DNA of 63,779 nt from Comamonadaceae bacterium UBA2334 (GTDB lineage Bacteria; Pseudomonadota; Gammaproteobacteria; Burkholderiales; Burkholderiaceae_C), in NCBI GenBank assembly GCA_002344885.1, contig DDUQ01000079.1:1-63779 (forward strand), written 5' to 3'. The position numbers were made by a program, and so were the translations under genes. The notes under the pieces are model-generated. The model searched no databases and was not told where the DNA came from. It worked only from the letters and a program-made list of their open reading frames with translations. This document shows positions 8,790-16,673 of the stretch, piece after piece (the first letter of the stretch is position 1; each line of letters opens with the position of its first letter).

Positions 8790-9131
8790 ATGTGCCGTAA
8801 ATCCCGTTCAGCCGCCGACGCTGCTGACCAGTCAGCCGAGGAATACACCATGCCCTGTGCCGAGGCGATGCTGGCCGGCACCCTGGCGCTGATGACCGGT
8901 TACGCCCAGCAACAGGACGCCGGGGTGCGCAGCCTCATGGCACGCAAGGTGGTGTCCAACCTGTTTTTCCTGTCCGGTCACCCGCACCTGAGCGACGCAT
9001 TTCGAACCATGCTCGTCAACCTGCGTGCCCGCTGGCAGACCGACGGCCCTGTCGAAGCAACGGGTGCCGACACGGGTTCAACTTCAGAATCAATAAAAAT
9101 TTGGCATTCAGCGCCTGTCCATGTTCAATAG
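8790..9131 (+). CDS. Small protein of unknown function in the heme operon
   Basis: The 113-residue product is not one I recognise. A GGAG ribosome-binding site lies 6 bases before ATG 8790, and the gene follows the receptor stop by 26 bases, so it is probably translated. The central part (MLAGTLALMTGYAQQQ ... RKVVSNLFFLSGHP) looks like a small helical cytoplasmic domain; there is no signal peptide. The last dozen or so codons run into an AT-rich interspersed repeat, so the C-terminus may have been altered by repeat insertion. It does not match the HemP family pattern. Confidence 0.6.
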   Translation: MCRKSRSAADAADQSAEEYTMPCAEAMLAGTLALMTGYAQQQDAGVRSLMARKVVSNLFFLSGHPHLSDAFRTMLVNLRARWQTDGPVEATGADTGSTSESIKIWHSAPVHVQ

Positions 9132-9138
9132 TTTGCTA
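9092..9138 (-). repeat. AT-rich interspersed repeat, copy 1
   Basis: On the minus strand the element reads AGCAA, 13 bases, GACAG-G-CG, then an AAAT tract. This fits the window-wide pattern AGC(T/A)(G/A)-N13-ATCAA-G-CG-N9-AAAA. It overlaps the end of the small gene before hugZ and lies just upstream of the hugZ start. Confidence 0.55.
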
Positions 9139-9149
9139 TTCATTCGAAT

Positions 9150-9704
9150 ATGACCACTGAAAACCTCCTCGACGACATCCGCCTGGCCTGTCAGCAGTTT
9201 CCAGCGCGGTTCCAGACCCTGCAACTCGGCACCGTGGCCTCAGACGGCCAGCCCGAAGCCAGTTACGCCCCGTATGTCACGGACCAGGGCCGCTACTACG
9301 TGTACCTGAGTCGCCTGGCCCGCCACGCGGGCAACCTGCGCGACGTGCCGCGTGCCAGCGTGCTGTTCATTGAAGCTGAGGCCGATGCCAAGCACCTGTT
9401 TGCACGCCAGCGCCTCACCCTGGCCTGCACGGTGACGGAAATTGCCCGTGCCACTCCCCGTTTCGAGGCGGTGCTGGATCGGTTTGGCGAGCGGTTTGGC
9501 AAGTTCATGCAGGCCATCCGCCCGCTGGAAGATTTCGGACTGTTCGAGCTGCAACCCACCTCCGGCTCCTATGTGGCGGGGTTTGCCCGTGCCTATGTGC
9601 TGGACGGTGGCGATTTGGGCCACATCCGCCACCGCAACGACGAAGGGCACCAAAGCCCCACGGAGCAGGCCCGCCAGCGCCTGGATGAGGAGTTGACGGC
9701 ATGA
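9150..9704 (+). CDS. hugZ: HugZ/HutZ-family heme utilisation protein
   Basis: This 184-residue cytoplasmic protein belongs to the pyridoxamine-phosphate-oxidase-like split-barrel group whose members HugZ and HutZ bind and degrade heme. The order is typical: an N-terminal LGTVASDGQPEASYAPYV strand region, YVYLSRLARHAGNL, a DAKHLFARQRL segment and a C-terminal GSYVAGFARAYVL followed by HIRHRN, which may hold the axial His. It overlaps hmuS by four bases (ATGA), implying translational coupling. Heme degradation rather than simple binding is inferred from the family. Confidence 0.85.
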   Translation: MTTENLLDDIRLACQQFPARFQTLQLGTVASDGQPEASYAPYVTDQGRYYVYLSRLARHAGNLRDVPRASVLFIEAEADAKHLFARQRLTLACTVTEIARATPRFEAVLDRFGERFGKFMQAIRPLEDFGLFELQPTSGSYVAGFARAYVLDGGDLGHIRHRNDEGHQSPTEQARQRLDEELTA

Positions 9705-10834
9705 CCACCGACACCCTGCAACTTGCAACCAGCCTGCGCACCGCATTTGCACAGGCACGCGCCAAAGGCCTGCGCGCCAAGGAAGCCGCCGAGGCCATTG
9801 GCGTGACCGAAGGGGTCGCCCTGGCGGCCCATGCATCTGCCAACCTGACAGACGTGGCCAGCCTGCCGGTTGACACCCCGCTGACCACCTGGCCGCTCAT
9901 TCCCGACTGGCTGGAGTTGCTGAAGTCGCTGGAAGCCTGCGGCCCGTTGATGGCGCTCACGCGCAACGAAACCACCGTGCACGAAAAAACCGGCGTGTAC
10001 ACCCAACTGTCGGGCAAAGACCATGTGGGCCTGGCGCTGGGGCCGGACATTGACCTGCGCCTGTTCTTCCAGCGCTGGGCGGGGGGCTTTCTGGTGGCCG
10101 AGCCGGGTAACCAAACCGATGGCCATGCCAGGACCAGCCTGCAGTTTTTCGATGCGCGCGGCGTGGCCGTGCACAAGGTGTTCCCGGTGCAGGCCACCCA
10201 GCGCGCCACGTGGGATGCGTTGGTGCAGTCGTGGGTTGACACCAGCCGCGTGGTGACGTTTGACCCCAGCCAGCCTATTGACCCCAAACCCAATGGAGCA
10301 GGGCTGAATGCCGAAGCGGTGGCGGCCGACTGGGCAGCCATGACCGACACACACCAGTTCTTCGGCTTGCTCAAAAAGCACCAGGTAGAGCGGCAACACG
10401 CCCTGCGCACAGTGCGTGGCCGTTTTGCACGCGAGGTGCCAGCCCAAGCATTGCGCCAGGCGCTGTACAAGGCGGCTTTCGATGGCTTGCCCATCATGGT
10501 GTTTGTGGGCAACACCGGGTGCATCCAGATCCACAGCGGTCCGGTGGTGCGCATCGAGCCCATGGACATGCATGGCAAAACGTGGCTGAACGTGCTGGAC
10601 ACCAGCTTCAACCTGCACCTGCGTGAAGACCTCATCGACCATTGCTGGGTGGTCGAAAAACCCACCTCAGACGGCATCGTGTCGTCGCTGGAAGTGTTTG
10701 ACGCAGCTGGCGACGTGATGGCCATGCTCTTCGGCGTGCGCAAACCCGGCCAGCCCGAGCTGCGGGGCTGGCAAGACCTGCTGGCCGAATTGCCCACGGT
10801 CGACATGCCGCAGGCTGTACCGGTTCCCACCTGA
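9701..10834 (+). CDS. hmuS: HemS/HmuS-type hemin-degrading factor
   Basis: This 377-residue cytoplasmic protein is of the HemS/ChuS/HmuS family, built from two related halves (about residues 20-175 and 210-365). Family members receive heme after import and either carry it or degrade it to free iron. Length is slightly above the usual 345-355 residues. The position between the HugZ-like gene and hmuTUV matches hmu operons of Burkholderiales. Having both HugZ and HmuS suggests two heme-handling proteins with partly overlapping roles. Start is fixed by the ATGA overlap with the previous gene. Confidence 0.88.
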   Translation: MTTDTLQLATSLRTAFAQARAKGLRAKEAAEAIGVTEGVALAAHASANLTDVASLPVDTPLTTWPLIPDWLELLKSLEACGPLMALTRNETTVHEKTGVYTQLSGKDHVGLALGPDIDLRLFFQRWAGGFLVAEPGNQTDGHARTSLQFFDARGVAVHKVFPVQATQRATWDALVQSWVDTSRVVTFDPSQPIDPKPNGAGLNAEAVAADWAAMTDTHQFFGLLKKHQVERQHALRTVRGRFAREVPAQALRQALYKAAFDGLPIMVFVGNTGCIQIHSGPVVRIEPMDMHGKTWLNVLDTSFNLHLREDLIDHCWVVEKPTSDGIVSSLEVFDAAGDVMAMLFGVRKPGQPELRGWQDLLAELPTVDMPQAVPVPT

Positions 10835-10914
10835 CCGCCAGTCCGTTGTGTGACCGGCTCACCCGACCTTCAAGCGCACCACCCCTTTGAACGATCTTCC
10901 TGACACGACCGCCG

Positions 10915-11922
10915 ATGACTTCCAAGCACCCTCCGTCAAACCCGCGCCCATCCGGGCATTCGCGCCGCGCAGCCTTGCACCACCTGGGCAGCCTGGCCGC
11001 CGCTGGCTGGGCACCGGCAACCGTTGGCGCGCTCTGGGCGACTGCGAATGCGGCTGCGGCACAGACGCCGAAACCGCCTTCCGCCGCCGCCTCGACCCTG
11101 GCCAACGGGGTGAGGTTGATCACGGTAGGCGGGGCACTGACTGAAACCGCTTACGCGCTGGGGCTGGAACGCATGCTGGTGGGCACCGACACCACCAGCC
11201 TCTACCCGGCTGCCGCACAGGCCACACCGAAGGTAGGCTACCTGCGCCAGTTGTCGGCTGAGGGCGTGCTGTCGCTCAAGCCCACTGCCGTGGTCACTAC
11301 CACCGAGGCGGGTCCGCCCGTGGTGATGGATCAGCTCCGCGCTGCGGGCGTGAGGGTGGAGCAGGTCAAGACCGACCACACCTGGGACGAGGTGCGCCGC
11401 AAGGTTGAAGCCATGGGCCGCGCCACCGCTCAGCCCGAGCAGGCCGGGGCCCTGTGGCAGCGCCTAGATGCTGACTGGCTGCGCACCCAGGCCCAGGTGG
11501 CCCGGCTGGTGCAGGCCCGCCAGGCGGTGGGCACGCCGCTGCCCAAGGTGTTGTTTTTGCTGTCGCACAGTGGCAGCCCCCAGGCCAGCGGGGAGGGAAC
11601 GGCGGCCGATGCCATCGTCCGCTTCCTGGGGGTGCGGAACGCCATGGCCGGTGCGTACGGCTTCAAGGGGTACAAGCCCATCACCCCCGAATCCATGGCC
11701 GCTGCGGCACCCGATCTCATCCTCACCACCACACAGGGCCTGGAGGCAGTTGGCGGAGAGGATGGCATGTGGAAACGGCCCGAGTTGCAGCTCACCCCGG
11801 CTTACCGCCACCGGCACGCGGCGGGTGGATCGCTCATTCATCTGGATGCGCTGGAGCTGCTGGGCTTCGGGCCGCGCATGCCCGCCACCATTGCCGCACT
11901 GGCCCAACGGGTGCTGGCATGA
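10915..11922 (+). CDS. hmuT: Hemin ABC transporter, periplasmic binding protein
   Basis: This 335-residue protein would bind heme in the periplasm and deliver it to HmuUV. It has a long N-terminus with RRAALHHLG and a hydrophobic signal segment, then the type III binding-protein fold beginning ANGVRLITVGGALTETAYAL. The TSLYP ... KVGYLRQLSAEGVLSLKP block is characteristic of heme-binding HmuT/ShuT, where a Tyr in this area ligates heme (Tyr of LYP or GYL here, not resolved). It overlaps hmuU by four bases (ATGA at 11919). Confidence 0.92.
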   Translation: MTSKHPPSNPRPSGHSRRAALHHLGSLAAAGWAPATVGALWATANAAAAQTPKPPSAAASTLANGVRLITVGGALTETAYALGLERMLVGTDTTSLYPAAAQATPKVGYLRQLSAEGVLSLKPTAVVTTTEAGPPVVMDQLRAAGVRVEQVKTDHTWDEVRRKVEAMGRATAQPEQAGALWQRLDADWLRTQAQVARLVQARQAVGTPLPKVLFLLSHSGSPQASGEGTAADAIVRFLGVRNAMAGAYGFKGYKPITPESMAAAAPDLILTTTQGLEAVGGEDGMWKRPELQLTPAYRHRHAAGGSLIHLDALELLGFGPRMPATIAALAQRVLA

Positions 11923-13064
11923 GCGCCAGCGCACGCACCCGCCTGCCTGCCGGTGTCCAAGCGAGCACGGCCACCGAATCGGGCGCCAAGTCCGGCACGG
12001 ATGGCAGCTTGCAGCGGCTGGGCAGCACCCGCACGCTGGCGCTGACCACCGTGTTGTTGCTCGTCGCCCTGGTGCTGGGTGCCACGCAGGGGGCCTACGC
12101 GTTGAGCGCCAGCCGCTTACCCGGGCTGGTGTGGGACGGCTTGGCCAGCGCCTTGACGGCAGCCCAGGCCGACTTGCCGGTGGATGCGCAGGTGTTTTTC
12201 AACATCCGGCTGCCGCGCCTGTTGCTGGGCGTGGCGGCGGGGGCGGGGCTGGCCGTGGCCGGGGCGCTGATGCAGGGCATTTTCCGCAACCCGCTGGCCG
12301 ACCCGGGCCTGATTGGCGTGAGCAGCGGTGCAGCACTGGCCGCCGCGCTGACCATTGTGGTGGGGGCCGCCTGGTGGCCAGATTTGCCCCGTGCGCTGGG
12401 CAGCTGGACGTTGGTGCTCTCCGCCTTTGCCGGGGGCATGGCCGTCACAGCCGTGGTCTATGTGCTGTCGCATGCGGAGGCGGGCGCCCGTGTCGGCATG
12501 ATGCTGCTGGCCGGCATTGCCATCAACGCCGTGGCCGGTGCCGGGCTGGGCCTGTTGAGCTACCTGGCCACCGATGAACAGTTGCGCAGCCTGCAGTTCT
12601 GGCTGCTGGGCAGCCTGGGCGGGGCGCGCTGGAGCGCCGTGGTCCTGGTGTGTGGCCTGGTGGCGGTTGCGCTGGTACTGGCTTTGCCACTGGCGCGCTC
12701 GCTCAACGCGCTGTCTCTGGGCGAGGCGCAGGCCAGCCTGCTGGGGGTGGACGTGCGCCGCCTTCAGCAGCGGGCCGTGCTGACCGCTGCCGTGGCCGTG
12801 GGTGCCATCACCGCCACCACGGGCATCATCGGGTTTGTGGGGCTGATCGCCCCACACGTGGTGCGGCTGGTGGCCGGCCCGGACCACCGGGTGCTGCTGC
12901 CTGCCTCCGCCTTGCTGGGGGCTGCGCTGGTGCTGTTGGCCGATGCCGCCGCCCGCACCCTGGCTCAGCCCGCCGAGTTGCCGCTGGGCGTGCTGACCGC
13001 ACTGCTGGGCGGGCCGTTTTTCCTGCTGCTGCTGCGGGCCACCGGGGGACGGGCATGGCGCTGA
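11919..13064 (+). CDS. hmuU: Hemin ABC transporter permease, FecCD type
   Basis: The 381-residue protein has about nine or ten hydrophobic segments and the FecCD-family blocks RLPRLLLGVAAGAGLAVAGA, MQGIFRNPLADPGLIGVSSG and GFVGLIAPHVVRL. It would form the inner-membrane heme channel as a dimer with HmuV. The N-terminal 45 residues are a polar, low-complexity extension before the first membrane segment, longer than in many homologues. Start is set by the overlap with hmuT; its end overlaps hmuV by 10 bases. Confidence 0.93.
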   Translation: MSASARTRLPAGVQASTATESGAKSGTDGSLQRLGSTRTLALTTVLLLVALVLGATQGAYALSASRLPGLVWDGLASALTAAQADLPVDAQVFFNIRLPRLLLGVAAGAGLAVAGALMQGIFRNPLADPGLIGVSSGAALAAALTIVVGAAWWPDLPRALGSWTLVLSAFAGGMAVTAVVYVLSHAEAGARVGMMLLAGIAINAVAGAGLGLLSYLATDEQLRSLQFWLLGSLGGARWSAVVLVCGLVAVALVLALPLARSLNALSLGEAQASLLGVDVRRLQQRAVLTAAVAVGAITATTGIIGFVGLIAPHVVRLVAGPDHRVLLPASALLGAALVLLADAAARTLAQPAELPLGVLTALLGGPFFLLLLRATGGRAWR

Positions 13065-13834
13065 TTTACCAGAACCTGCAGTTCGCGGTGCGGGGTCGCA
13101 CGTTGCTGCATCCGTTGAGCGGTCAACTGCTGGCCGGGCAGGTCACGGCCATCGTCGGGCCCAACGGGGCGGGAAAGTCCACGTTGCTGAACCTGATGTG
13201 CGGCTCGCAAACCGCCACACAAGGCACGGTGGCGCTGGACGGGCAGGTGCTGTCCACCTGGCCCCACGGCAGCTTGGCACGGCGGCGGGCCGTGCTGGCG
13301 CAAGACAACGCGGTGGCCTTCAACCACTCGGTGCAAGAGGTGGTGGCCCTGGGCCGCTACCCACACCGGTTGTGCCCATCCTGGCGAGAAGACGACATCG
13401 TCCCGCAGGCCATGGCCTACGCCGGGGTGGCGGGCATGGGGCACCGGGGCATTCACCACCTGAGCGGTGGCGAGCGCGCCCGCGTGCACTTTGCCCGCGT
13501 GCTGGCCCAGGTGTGGGAGGCCCCCGAGCAGGGCAGCCGCTGGCTGTTTCTGGACGAGCCCACCGCCGCGCTGGACCTGCGCCACCAGACCGACCTGCTG
13601 CAGCGCGCCCGTGACTGGGCCACCGGGCAGGGCGTGGGCGTGGTGGCCGTGGTGCACGACCTGAACCTCGCCTTGCGCTATGCCGACCGGGTGCTGGTGC
13701 TGCAGCACGGCCATTGCGTGGCCGATGGCCCGCCTGCCCGGGTTCTGACCCCCGGCCTGCTGGCCAGCGTGTGGGGGGTAGACGCCTGGCGGACCACCAC
13801 CCCGGCAGGAGACATCCGCCTGCAGTGGGTGTAA
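13055..13834 (+). CDS. hmuV: Hemin ABC transporter ATPase
   Basis: This 259-residue protein powers heme import. It contains Walker A GPNGAGKST, a Q-loop region, the ABC signature LSGGERARVHFAR, Walker B WLFLDEPTAALD and the switch His in VVHDLNLALRYADRV. A short EAPEQGSR insertion before Walker B is common in HmuV proteins. It is the last clearly functional gene of the hmu operon; 27 bases after it begins a small unknown gene with its own ribosome-binding site. Confidence 0.94.
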   Translation: MALIYQNLQFAVRGRTLLHPLSGQLLAGQVTAIVGPNGAGKSTLLNLMCGSQTATQGTVALDGQVLSTWPHGSLARRRAVLAQDNAVAFNHSVQEVVALGRYPHRLCPSWREDDIVPQAMAYAGVAGMGHRGIHHLSGGERARVHFARVLAQVWEAPEQGSRWLFLDEPTAALDLRHQTDLLQRARDWATGQGVGVVAVVHDLNLALRYADRVLVLQHGHCVADGPPARVLTPGLLASVWGVDAWRTTTPAGDIRLQWV

Positions 13835-13861
13835 CGCGGTCGGTTTGACATTGGAGGAACC

Positions 13862-14266
13862 ATGGTTGAAGCATCTGATCACATCAACACACAGGCTACG
13901 ATCGCCGCAGACACTGTACCGGCCTCGATGACAGCCTGCGAGCACCTGATGTTGGGGCGGAATCTTGGCCGCTTGCAGCAGCAGATGACGGTGCTCGTTC
14001 GCAGCTATGAACTGCAACTGGGCTACTGGCAGCGGCAGTTGATGCGTCAGAGCGTGCTCCTGATACTGGAGCGTACACGTGTCAACTGGGGACTGGTTCC
14101 GCTCGCTGGCCAGGTTGATGTGCTTTCGCCCACTGCAAGGGTGCTATCTGTGGCCCAAACCGATGCGCTCATTTGCCGAACAGGCTGCCAGATGGACGGC
14201 GACCATTGGCGGGAGGGTGAACTTTGCAAGCGCGACAGCCGCGCGTGCGTCAGTGGCACGTCATAG
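13862..14266 (+). CDS. Unknown small protein at the end of the heme operon
   Basis: The 134-residue product is not recognised. A strong GGAGG site (13853-13857) precedes ATG 13862 and the gene follows hmuV closely, which argues for real translation. The middle (residues about 30-75) is helical with many Gln, Leu and Arg (GRLQQQMTVLVRSYELQLGYWQRQLM); the C-terminal third has four cysteines and no evident domain. Base composition is less GC-rich than in the flanking hmu genes and codon use looks less biased, so the 3' part might be degenerate or recently acquired. Confidence 0.4.
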   Translation: MVEASDHINTQATIAADTVPASMTACEHLMLGRNLGRLQQQMTVLVRSYELQLGYWQRQLMRQSVLLILERTRVNWGLVPLAGQVDVLSPTARVLSVAQTDALICRTGCQMDGDHWREGELCKRDSRACVSGTS

Positions 14267-14302
14267 GGGGCAATGACACACAGGCAGTTTTGCGGTGACG
14301 GC

Positions 14303-14695
14303 TCAACGCATCCGCCACCCAGCCACTGCCAGTGCCACCCAACCCAGAATCAGGCAGGCACCGCCAATGGGCACGATATAGACCGTTGGCCCGGTGTGAA
14401 TGCCCGCAAAGATGCGCAGTGCATACAGACCACCTGCGAACCCCAGCATGCCCAGCGCAAACAGCACTCCCGCTAGGAATAACCACGGCGAAGGGGCCTG
14501 GCGCTGCGCCATGCCCACCCCCAGCAGGGCCAGAGCATGGAACAGTAGGTACTGGTTGGCCGTGTTGGCACGGCTGATGGCTTGCGCCAATTCATCGGGG
14601 GGCACGAAGGCGGTCAGGCCGTGGGCGCTCCAGGCAGCCATGGCAACGCCGATGGCGCCAAAAAGGCCGGACAGTGTCATCCACAGGCGGGGCAT
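14303..14695 (-). CDS. DUF423 (YgdD-like) membrane protein
   Basis: The 130-residue protein has four hydrophobic segments and family blocks: an N-terminal LSGLFGAIGVAMAAWSAHGL, ANQYLLFHALALLGVG, LFALGMLGFAGGLYAL and PIGGACLILGWVAL. DUF423 proteins are small inner-membrane proteins of unknown function. It is convergent with the hmu operon and lies 37 bases downstream of the Fur-like regulator gene, so the two may be co-transcribed. Confidence 0.88.
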   Translation of the reverse strand: MPRLWMTLSGLFGAIGVAMAAWSAHGLTAFVPPDELAQAISRANTANQYLLFHALALLGVGMAQRQAPSPWLFLAGVLFALGMLGFAGGLYALRIFAGIHTGPTVYIVPIGGACLILGWVALAVAGWRMR

Positions 14696-14732
14696 GGGCG
14701 GTTTCCTTGTTCAGAAGTGAAGTTGGGCGGCA

Positions 14733-15203
14733 TCAGGGCAGGGTACCTGACGGATGGGTGGCCAGCAGTTTGCCGCACGGGCGTCCCCAGGCCGTGAGGC
14801 TCCAGTGTGTCAGTTCCAGCCCATGGGCCTGAGCAACCGTTCGCAGCTGCTCCTCCAAATCGGGCAGGTGCAACTCGTTCACTGCGCCCGTGGCAGTGCA
14901 CAGCAGGTGGCCATGGCGTTGCCCTGAAGGATCGGCCAACTCATACACGGTGTGGCCTTGTCCCAGTTCACTGCGGGTGAGGACACCCACCTGTTCGAAC
15001 TGCGACAGCACCTTGTACACGGTGGACAGGCCTTGGGACTCGCCCGCATGCACCAGCGCCCTGTATACATCTTCAGCGCTAAGGTGGCGGCTGATGCTGT
15101 GGCGGAACACCTCCAGTACTTTCAGGCGCGGTAGTGTGGCCCGCAGACCCACGTTGGGCCAGTTAGGCGTGGCAGGTGGTTGGAAGGGGTCTGAGAACGT
15201 CAT
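14733..15203 (-). CDS. Fur-family transcriptional regulator with degenerate metal sites
   Basis: This 156-residue protein has the Fur winged helix (LKVLEVFRHSISRHLSAEDVY, then TVYKVLSQFEQVGVL) and the dimerisation domain. Metal sites are eroded. The HHDH motif reads RHGH (96-99), and the CxxC structural zinc site reads Cys102-x-x-Thr105, so one Cys is lost. His40, Glu88, His127 and His133, matching other Fur ligands, remain. It is unlikely to be the canonical Fur; it could be a Zur-like or metal-independent paralogue. It diverges from the imelysin operon, with a Fur-box-like site in the 205-base gap, making that operon or itself a plausible target. Confidence 0.82.
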   Translation of the reverse strand: MTFSDPFQPPATPNWPNVGLRATLPRLKVLEVFRHSISRHLSAEDVYRALVHAGESQGLSTVYKVLSQFEQVGVLTRSELGQGHTVYELADPSGQRHGHLLCTATGAVNELHLPDLEEQLRTVAQAHGLELTHWSLTAWGRPCGKLLATHPSGTLP

Positions 15204-15311
15204 GCTAAGCGGAAGGATCCTGCGCTGTTAAGTGGTTCGCACCGCTTGCTGGCCTGGGTGTGATGTGCGATCGGAAACAAGGGCTATCCGAGTCGTTTGC
15301 TAAAGTTTAAT

Positions 15312-15330
15312 GCAAACCATTCTTATTCGC
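15312..15330 (+). promoter_or_regulatory. Fur-box-like site before the imelysin operon
   Basis: The 19 bases GCAAACCATTCTTATTCGC read on the minus strand as GCGAATAAGAATGGTTTGC, an imperfect inverted repeat with GCGAA/TTTGC ends and central GAAT hexamers as in Fur boxes. It is about 80 bases before the imelysin start and 109 bases before the Fur-like gene start. No convincing -35/-10 pair was resolved. Confidence 0.5.
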
Positions 15331-15408
15331 GTGGTTTAATGTGGCCTGCCGGTTTGTAGCGCTGCAAAAGCGAGGTTCGATTCTTTGTTTTTCATCAAGA
15401 GAGGTTTC

Positions 15409-16638
15409 ATGACACATCCCATGATTTCAATTGCCATGGCGCTGTCCATGGGTGCACTGGTAGCCACACCAGCCCGGGCTGCCGACGTCCCCAAGTCCGC
15501 CACTGCGGCTGCAGCGGTCTCGCATGCGGCCGTGGCCCAGCAATACGCCACATTGGTGCACGCCAACTACGAAGACGTGCTGAGTACCGCCAAGGCGCTG
15601 CAATCGGCAGTCGATGCCTTCCTGGCCGCCCCATCTGCCGCCACACAAGATGCAGCCAAAAATGCCTGGCTGGCGGCCCGCGAGGCCTATGGCCAAACCG
15701 AGGCCTTCCGCTTTTACGGCGGCCCGATTGACAGTGACAAAGGCCCTGAAGGCCGCATGAACGCTTGGCCCATGGACGAGTCGTTTGTCGATTCGGTCAA
15801 AGGCAAACCCAACGCCGGGCTGGTGAACAACCTCAAATTCAAGATCACCGCCAAAAACCTGATGGCGCAAAACGAGCGCGGTGGCGAAGAAAACATCGCC
15901 ACCGGTTGGCACGCCATCGAGTTCTTCCTGTGGGGGCAAGACCTGTCCGAAACCGGCCCGGGTGAGCGCAGCTTTGAAGACTTTGTGGACGGCAAGGCCC
16001 CCAACGCCGACCGCCGCCGCCTGTACCTGAAAACCGTGACTGACTTGCTGGTCAGCGACGTGGACAGTCTGGTCAAGGCTTGGGCCCCCGGCGTGAAGAC
16101 AAACTACCGCGCCAAGTTCGAAAAAGGCGGCAAAGAATCGGTGCGCAAGATGCTGGTGGGCTTGGGCTCGCTGTCGCGTGGGGAGCTGGCCGGTGAACGG
16201 CTGGAAGTGGCGCTGAACAGCCAGGATCAGGAAGACGAACACTCGTGCTTCTCAGACAACACCCACCGCGATGCCGTGACCAACGCCAAAGGCATTCAGA
16301 ACGTGTGGCTGGGTACTTACAAGCGCGTGGATGGCAGTGTGGTCAGCGGCCCGTCTTTGAAAGACCTGGTGGCCGTGACCGATGCCGCGCTGGCCGACAA
16401 AACCACGCAGCAAATCGCCGAATCGGTGGCTGCAGCCGAGGGCATTCAGGCCCCGTTCGACCGTGAGATCATGGGCGACAAAGCCGCACCTGGCCGCCAG
16501 CGCATCCAGAAGACCATTGCCAGCCTGACGCAGCAGAGCAAAGACATCGTGGCATCGGCCAGCGCGGTGGGCATCAAGAAGCTGACCCTCGTCGAGCCTT
16601 CATGTTTTTTTAATGCATTTTGTGCCTCCGCCGTTTGA
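15409..16638 (+). CDS. Imelysin-family iron-regulated periplasmic protein (copy 1)
   Basis: This 409-residue exported protein has a signal peptide ending near PARA-AD (residue 24) and the imelysin (peptidase M75) fold, including GWHAIE at 166-171, the GxHxxE motif, continuing FFLWGQD. The family includes the iron-regulated IrpA and P. aeruginosa IcmP; a periplasmic iron- or heme-related role is likely, and peptidase activity is disputed. An AGAGAGG ribosome-binding site precedes ATG 15409. The last dozen residues (EPSCFFNAFCASAV) are encoded by an AT-rich interspersed repeat whose hairpin loop supplies the stop codon, so the natural C-terminus was probably replaced. It heads the operon with DUF1111, imelysin 2 and DUF1513. 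Confidence 0.9.
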   Translation: MTHPMISIAMALSMGALVATPARAADVPKSATAAAAVSHAAVAQQYATLVHANYEDVLSTAKALQSAVDAFLAAPSAATQDAAKNAWLAAREAYGQTEAFRFYGGPIDSDKGPEGRMNAWPMDESFVDSVKGKPNAGLVNNLKFKITAKNLMAQNERGGEENIATGWHAIEFFLWGQDLSETGPGERSFEDFVDGKAPNADRRRLYLKTVTDLLVSDVDSLVKAWAPGVKTNYRAKFEKGGKESVRKMLVGLGSLSRGELAGERLEVALNSQDQEDEHSCFSDNTHRDAVTNAKGIQNVWLGTYKRVDGSVVSGPSLKDLVAVTDAALADKTTQQIAESVAAAEGIQAPFDREIMGDKAAPGRQRIQKTIASLTQQSKDIVASASAVGIKKLTLVEPSCFFNAFCASAV

Positions 16639-16665
16639 TGGGCGGAGCCTTGCAGCTATTTTTTT
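16614..16665 (-). repeat. AT-rich interspersed repeat, copy 2, with hairpin
   Basis: On the minus strand: AATAGCTG, 13 bases, ATCAA-A-CG, GCGGAGGCAC, AAAA. It aligns over about 50 bases with the copy in maf, with identical spacing between conserved blocks. It contains a 7-bp stem CTCCGCC/GGCGGAG (16626-16632 with 16641-16647) whose loop carries the TGA of the imelysin gene. A T7 run follows 11 bases after the stem, so termination is doubtful. Confidence 0.7.
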
Positions 16666-16673
16666 GATTTGAT

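Noticed and set aside
15360..15385. GAGGTTCGATTC resembling a tRNA T-arm
   Set aside because: No acceptor or anticodon stem can be built around it and it lies in the imelysin leader.
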